Below, one piece after another: positions 5,882-9,054 of a stretch of 9,054 bases of DNA (within the stretch, counting starts at the first letter, position 1; each line of letters starts with the position of its first letter). The stretch is taken from contig JAODGF010000173.1 of the NCBI GenBank assembly GCA_025464645.1, positions 1 through 9,054 on the forward strand. The letters are read 5' to 3'. This stretch comes from Methanosarcinales archaeon (GTDB lineage Archaea; Halobacteriota; Syntropharchaeia; Alkanophagales; Methanospirareceae). A program made the translations under genes and the position numbers. A model generated the notes under the pieces. The model did not search any database and was not told the origin of the DNA. It was given only the letters and a program-made list of their open reading frames with translations.

Positions 5882-6146
5882 GTTCCCCCACCACCTCTAT
5901 CATTTCCTCTGCTATTTTCAACAACCGAAGCCACGTATTCGCTGCTGCTCTCACCTTCACTATATCGTCGCCACTTATGCACACACTTAGTTTATCTTCT
6001 TTAAGAGCGACATCAACAAAAAAGCGTCTGTCTTTATCTTTGTACTCTAATTTGGTCTTATTCTCTTCCTCTTCTTTTATGGACTCATACACCGTCCTTA
6101 TTGCCTCTTTTTCATCCTCAAGCACAAATTCCGCTTTGATTTCCAT
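5841..6146 (-). CDS. pcc1: KEOPS complex subunit Pcc1
   Basis: Small dimerising subunit of the KEOPS complex, which makes the universal t6A37 modification on ANN-decoding tRNAs together with Kae1, Bud32 and Cgi121. Pcc1 dimerises and binds Kae1 and tRNA. The 101-aa product shows the CTAG/Pcc1 pattern. An N-terminal strand (MEIKAEFVLEDE) leads into a helix (EAIRTVYESIKEEE), then strands around RRFFVDVALKEDKLSVCISG, and a C-terminal helix with VRAAANTWLRLLKIAEEMIEV (about 65-85). Residues 87-101 extend beyond the usual length of about 80-90, and most of this tail is encoded by the TTGGGATTT repeats, so it is probably a recent add-on. The gene begins 1 nt after the rpoP stop, with only a weak SD, suggesting translational coupling. 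The rpl37ae-rpoP-pcc1 order is a recurrent archaeal arrangement and supports the call. Confidence 0.85.
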   Translation of the reverse strand: MEIKAEFVLEDEKEAIRTVYESIKEEEENKTKLEYKDKDRRFFVDVALKEDKLSVCISGDDIVKVRAAANTWLRLLKIAEEMIEVVGEHENPQCQILPNSK

Positions 6147-6147
6147 T

Positions 6148-6288
6148 CTACTCTGCCTTTACTTTTTTCACCACCACTTCTGGTCTCTCCTTTCTCAATG
6201 CCCGATAGCCACAATATGGGCATCTTACCCCCTGGTATTCAGTGCTTATCTCTACAATCCTTTTGCACCTTAAGCAGTAATATCCCAT
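6148..6288 (-). CDS. rpoP: DNA-directed RNA polymerase subunit P (Rpb12-like)
   Basis: A 46-aa zinc-ribbon subunit of archaeal RNA polymerase, homologous to eukaryotic Rpb12, involved in polymerase assembly and promoter opening. The protein starts MGYYCLRCKR, with ligands C5 and C8, and has the second knuckle as C23-P-Y-C26-G, then a basic tail ending KAE. Length and Cys spacing match archaeal RpoP. The start ATG at 6288 is 3 nt after the rpl37ae stop and has GAGGTGA 10 nt upstream. The stop TAG (6148-6150) is 1 nt from the pcc1 start. Because it is so short it is easily missed, but the zinc ribbon and the gene order make the call strong. Confidence 0.93.
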   Translation of the reverse strand: MGYYCLRCKRIVEISTEYQGVRCPYCGYRALRKERPEVVVKKVKAE

Positions 6289-6291
6289 ACT

Positions 6292-6585
6292 CTATTCTTC
6301 ACCTCTTTCCTCCATCCTCTTTATCACCCTCTGAGCTGTAATGCCCATTGGAGTTTTTGGGACATAGGTACCCCCTGTGAAGGTGAAGCCGCATTTTGAA
6401 CACTTCCATATACCTGTGCCCATCCTGGTCACTGAATTCTTCTCACATTTCGGGCACTTATGTGTGGCTCTTGTCTTCTCTTCTATCTCTGCAACGGCTT
6501 TTCTTATTTTCCGTCCATATCTTACTCCAAATCTGCCGGCAGATTTTGTCTTCTTCCCCTTCTTTCTCTTTTGCTTCCTTGCCAT
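6292..6585 (-). CDS. rpl37ae: 50S ribosomal protein L37Ae (eL43)
   Basis: Archaeal/eukaryotic-type large-subunit ribosomal protein with a C2-C2 zinc ribbon, absent from bacteria. The 97-aa product has a lysine/arginine-rich N terminus, the signature SAGRFGVRYGRKIRK (residues 15-29) and zinc ligands C44-x2-C47 and C62-x2-C65. The FTFTGGTYVPKTP segment after the ribbon is typical. It is the first gene of the cluster with rpoP and pcc1. There is no good SD before the ATG, only a G-run about 15-20 nt away, so translation may use a short leader or none. The promoter is expected in the AT-rich region 6586-6708. Confidence 0.96.
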   Translation of the reverse strand: MARKQKRKKGKKTKSAGRFGVRYGRKIRKAVAEIEEKTRATHKCPKCEKNSVTRMGTGIWKCSKCGFTFTGGTYVPKTPMGITAQRVIKRMEERGEE

Positions 6586-6656
6586 TTTATCGAACCAAAC
6601 CCCCTTATTTGATTTGGAACTAATTAATTAAATTAAAATAGAAAAGGTTGAAGTAG

Positions 6657-6669
6657 TATATATTTATTG
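6657..6669. promoter_or_regulatory. TATA element in the divergent promoter region (possibly bidirectional)
   Basis: TATATATTTATTG on the plus strand is a good TATA box for the helicase gene. Transcription would start near 6688-6690, giving a leader of about 20 nt without an SD. Read on the minus strand the same stretch (CAATAAATATATA) could serve rpl37ae, although AT-rich sequence nearer that gene (6621-6640) is an alternative. The element is the best TATA match in the 123-nt divergent gap. Confidence 0.5.
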
Positions 6670-6673
6670 TAAT

Positions 6674-6689
6674 TCTATCCCTGGATAGA
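6674..6689. promoter_or_regulatory. Palindrome in the helicase leader or start-site region
   Basis: TCTATCC and GGATAGA form a perfect 7-bp inverted repeat with a 2-nt centre, placed just where transcription of the helicase gene would start. It is an operator candidate. Confidence 0.4.
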
Positions 6690-6697
6690 TTTTGGTA

Positions 6698-6709
6698 TTT
6701 TCGCGAAAA
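6698..6709. promoter_or_regulatory. Perfect 12-bp palindrome abutting the helicase start codon
   Basis: TTTTCGCGAAAA is fully self-complementary, and its last A is the first base of the helicase ATG. It occupies the place an SD site would take, and no SD is present. Its arms (TTTTCG and CGAAAA) are the same as the outer arms of the palindrome at 5428-5453. Confidence 0.4.
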
Positions 6710-8766
6710 TGAGGTTGTCAGACTTAAAATTGGAAAAAGGGATGAATTTTATCTTCGGCGATCGCGATGTAGAGCTCTACCCACCGCAAGAGGATGCGAT
6801 AAGAGCAGGTCTGCTCGATAAGAATAAAAATTTCGTTATCTCTTCTCCCACTGCAAGTGGAAAAACGCTGTTAGCGGAATTGGTGATGTTAAAATCAATT
6901 TTGCGTGATTCAGGAAAATGCCTTTATGTCGTGCCTCTAAATGCATTAGCATACGAGAAATATCTGAATTTTAAGGATAAGTACCACCCTGTTGCAAAAG
7001 TTGGCATATCAACGGGCGATTACGAAAGTTCATCGCGATATCTTGAAAGATATGACATCATAATTCTCACGCTGGAAAAGCTGGATTCTCTAACGAGAAT
7101 AAAGCCTGCCTGGTTAAGAAAGATTTCGGTTCTCGTAGTGGATGAGGTGCATGTGATAGGAGACGAGAAGAGAGGACCAAGGTTGGAAGGAGCAATGGCG
7201 CGCTTTATGAGCTTTAATCGTGCTGCAAGAATCATTGCTTTATCTGCAACGATACCCAATGCGGAGGAGTTTGGGGAATGGCTGCATGCGACTTTGATAC
7301 GCTCCGAATGGAGGCCAGTGCCGTTAAAAGAGGAGGTATTCCTGGCAAAGGATGACCGGAAGATAATAGAGCGAGTGGTATGGGAGGCAAAGGAAGGTTC
7401 ACAGGTTCTCGTGTTTGTAAATACAAAAAGAGGTTCGGTATCTTTTGCAAGAAAAATCGCAACGCAGTTGAAAATGGCGAATAATGAGCTGGCTAAGCTC
7501 GCAGAGCACGTGGACATTGGTGTGGACGACCTTGCAGAGATGGTCAGGTGTGGCGTTGCATACCATAACTCGTGGTTGCATCCGGAGCAGAGGAGAGCGA
7601 TAGAAGAGAGTTTTAGAGCGCGGATATTAAAAGTGATATGCTGTACGCCAACGTTGGCAATGGGCGTTTCTTTACCTGCAAAAATGGTTTTAATCCGGAA
7701 TTATAAGTTTTTTACGCTTGGCAGAGGCAATGAGCCGATGTCAGTATGTTGGGTGAAACAGGTATTTGGTCGTGCAGGGAGACCAGAATATGATGAGTAT
7801 GGAATAGGGCTGATCGTGGCAAGGAGCGAAGATGAGTGCGAGGAAATAGAGGATTTTTACATAAATGGTGAATTAGAAGGGATAGAATCGCGTTTTTCCG
7901 CAGACGCGATGACAGAGCAGATTCTCGCAACTATCGTTGGTGGTGCGCATCATACAGACCAAATCTTCGATTTTCTTAGTAGCACCTTCTATGCGTTTCA
8001 AAACCATGCACAAATGGAACTCGTAAAAGCCCAAATGAAAGACATACTGGCGGAATTATCAGAGGAAGGGTTCATAGAGATAAAAGGAAGTGAAATAAGA
8101 GCTACTGGATTTGGAGCGCTCTCTTCCAGGCTGTATTTGTCCACGAAATCAGCATTGGAGCTAAAAAGGGGGATAGAAGTTTTAACCGAGCTCGAGAAGA
8201 AGGGGAATACAAAAATATCTGATTTTGATCTCTTGCTCCTTTTATGTAGATGTGAGGAGGTAGTTCCGCTGAGGTTGAAGGAAGCAGAGCAAGCGATGGA
8301 GATAGCAAGCAGCCTTAGCGATAATCTTGAGTGGGTGTATGACAGTGCGTATGCGTTGGGTAGTGCGATCGTCACGCATGCATGGATTGATGAGCTTACG
8401 TATCCAGAGCTGAAGGAGAAGTTCGGTATATACCCTGGAGAAATTCACAATAATATCTACGTTTTAGAGTGGATTTGCTATGCAGCGTCGAGAATAGCTG
8501 CGTATCTACGAGATGCAAACATGCATGCGAAGCTAAGCGTGTTGAAGGACAGGATAAAACATGGTATTAAAACAGACTTGCTTGGATTGGTCACTATAAA
8601 AGGCGTCGGCAGGGTAATCGCAAGGGGATTGTATTCCGCAGGGTTTAAAAGCCCGAAAGAAGTGGCAAGAGCGGATGTGACGCAGTTGGAGAGAGTTCCT
8701 GGTGTTGGAGAGAAGCGAGCAAGAAGAATAAGGGAAGAAGCGTTGAAACAGTGCAAAAAGTCGTGA
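6709..8766 (+). CDS. hel308: Hel308-type (Ski2-like, superfamily 2) DNA helicase
   Basis: ATP-dependent 3'-5' DNA helicase of the Hel308/Hjm type, which acts on stalled replication forks and recombination intermediates. The 685-aa product is close to the usual 690-720. Visible motifs: Q-motif region LYPPQEDAI (23-31), motif I PTASGKT (47-53), Ia VPLNALAYEK, STGDYES, motif II DEVH (145-148), motif III SAT (179-181), the family phrase WRPVPL, motif IV LVFVNTKRG, motif VI QVFGRAGRP (351-359), a helical ratchet domain (about 540-615), RIKHGIK, and helix-hairpin-helix segments with GVGRVIARGLYSAG (632-645) and PGVGEKRARRI (664-674). The usual HHAGL before motif V reads HNSWL (286-290). The start is leaderless-like, with no SD. 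It is transcribed divergently from rpl37ae. It could be a divergent paralogue rather than the main Hel308. Confidence 0.88.
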   Translation: MRLSDLKLEKGMNFIFGDRDVELYPPQEDAIRAGLLDKNKNFVISSPTASGKTLLAELVMLKSILRDSGKCLYVVPLNALAYEKYLNFKDKYHPVAKVGISTGDYESSSRYLERYDIIILTLEKLDSLTRIKPAWLRKISVLVVDEVHVIGDEKRGPRLEGAMARFMSFNRAARIIALSATIPNAEEFGEWLHATLIRSEWRPVPLKEEVFLAKDDRKIIERVVWEAKEGSQVLVFVNTKRGSVSFARKIATQLKMANNELAKLAEHVDIGVDDLAEMVRCGVAYHNSWLHPEQRRAIEESFRARILKVICCTPTLAMGVSLPAKMVLIRNYKFFTLGRGNEPMSVCWVKQVFGRAGRPEYDEYGIGLIVARSEDECEEIEDFYINGELEGIESRFSADAMTEQILATIVGGAHHTDQIFDFLSSTFYAFQNHAQMELVKAQMKDILAELSEEGFIEIKGSEIRATGFGALSSRLYLSTKSALELKRGIEVLTELEKKGNTKISDFDLLLLLCRCEEVVPLRLKEAEQAMEIASSLSDNLEWVYDSAYALGSAIVTHAWIDELTYPELKEKFGIYPGEIHNNIYVLEWICYAASRIAAYLRDANMHAKLSVLKDRIKHGIKTDLLGLVTIKGVGRVIARGLYSAGFKSPKEVARADVTQLERVPGVGEKRARRIREEALKQCKKS

Positions 8767-8787
8767 TTTTTACTAAAACAAATCAAA

Positions 8788-9054
8788 ATGGAGAAATCAT
8801 TTTTTTGTCGAGGTATTTGGTGATTACCCATTAATAAGGGTCTTAGACTTCCTTTTGACATTTAGAGAATTTGATTATCCGCTAACAGAAATCGCAGAGA
8901 ATTCGGGCGTGGGATGGAGTACAATTCACTCCTTTTGGCACAAACTGGTTGAAATGGGGATAGTAATTCAAACACGCCAGGTAGGTAGAGCGAAATTATA
9001 TAAACTGAACGTAAAAAATCCCGTTGCCCATGAATTAATGAGATTGGATAGTAT
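8788..9054 (+). CDS. Winged-helix DNA-binding protein, frame broken at a T7 run and cut by window edge
   Basis: From GTC at 8807 a frame stays open to the window end and encodes a winged-helix domain. It starts EVFGDYPLIRVLDFLL, continues with FDYPLTEIAENSGVGWSTIH (helix-turn-helix) and HKLVEMGIVIQTRQVGRAKL (wing), and ends YKLNVKNPVAHELMRLDS. That frame has no start codon before an upstream TAA. The ATG at 8788 reads MEKSFF and then shifts at seven T (8800-8806) to stop at TGA 8821-8823. With six T it would read MEKSFFVEVFGDYP, a natural start for this archaeal wHTH family. So this is a one-base frameshift: an assembly or sequencing error, a real mutation, or slippage-dependent expression. 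It lies 21 nt after the helicase and may be co-transcribed. A transcription-factor role is inferred from the fold only. Confidence 0.7.

Noticed and set aside
7020..8861. Minus-strand ORFs opposite the helicase and its downstream region
   Set aside because: Antisense to a frame with complete helicase motifs; the products are Ser/Leu-rich and show no domain.

Overview
The window reads as archaeal chromosome. It carries archaeal versions of ribosomal protein L37Ae, RNA polymerase subunit RpoP, the KEOPS subunit Pcc1 and a Hel308-family helicase. It also has BRE/TATA-like promoter elements and Shine-Dalgarno sites of the GGAGGTGA type. The Ig-like surface proteins next to a MacB-type transporter would suit a methanogen- or ANME-like euryarchaeon, but that lineage is an inference; I can only support 'archaeon' firmly.

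Layout. From 1 to 6585 every gene is on the minus strand. Read in the direction of transcription, the first unit is rpl37ae (6585), rpoP (6288, only 46 aa), pcc1 (6146) and a small two-helix membrane protein (5881) that overlaps the pcc1 tail. It is a tight translation and tRNA-modification cluster with gaps of 3 and 1 nt and then a 41-nt overlap. After a 240-base promoter region with two conspicuous palindromes, a second minus-strand unit begins. It encodes a secreted Ig-like protein (5338-4004), a small membrane-anchored protein with a Cys-rich motif (3944-3276), a ribbon-helix-helix regulator (3272-3087), a second, membrane-anchored Ig-like protein (3090-1813), an ABC ATPase (1816-1151) and a MacB/FtsX-type permease that runs off the left edge (1154-1). 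The last four genes are joined by three ATGA stop/start overlaps, so their products are probably made in step. A hairpin plus T-tract after the first gene of this unit may lower expression of the genes behind it.

From 6586 to 6708 lies a divergent promoter region. To its right, on the plus strand, is a Hel308-type DNA helicase (6709-8766). It is followed by a winged-helix DNA-binding protein (8788 to the window edge) whose reading frame is broken at a run of seven T.

How the genes may work together. The 5338-to-1 unit looks like a self-regulated envelope system. An ATP-driven MacB-like mechanotransmission pair is coupled to a membrane-anchored beta-sandwich protein in the place where bacteria would have MacA. 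Two further exported proteins and an RHH repressor candidate are encoded in the same unit. What it moves or senses cannot be read from the sequence. No gene-free stretch exceeds 300 bases. I saw no tRNA, rRNA, CRISPR array or insertion sequence.
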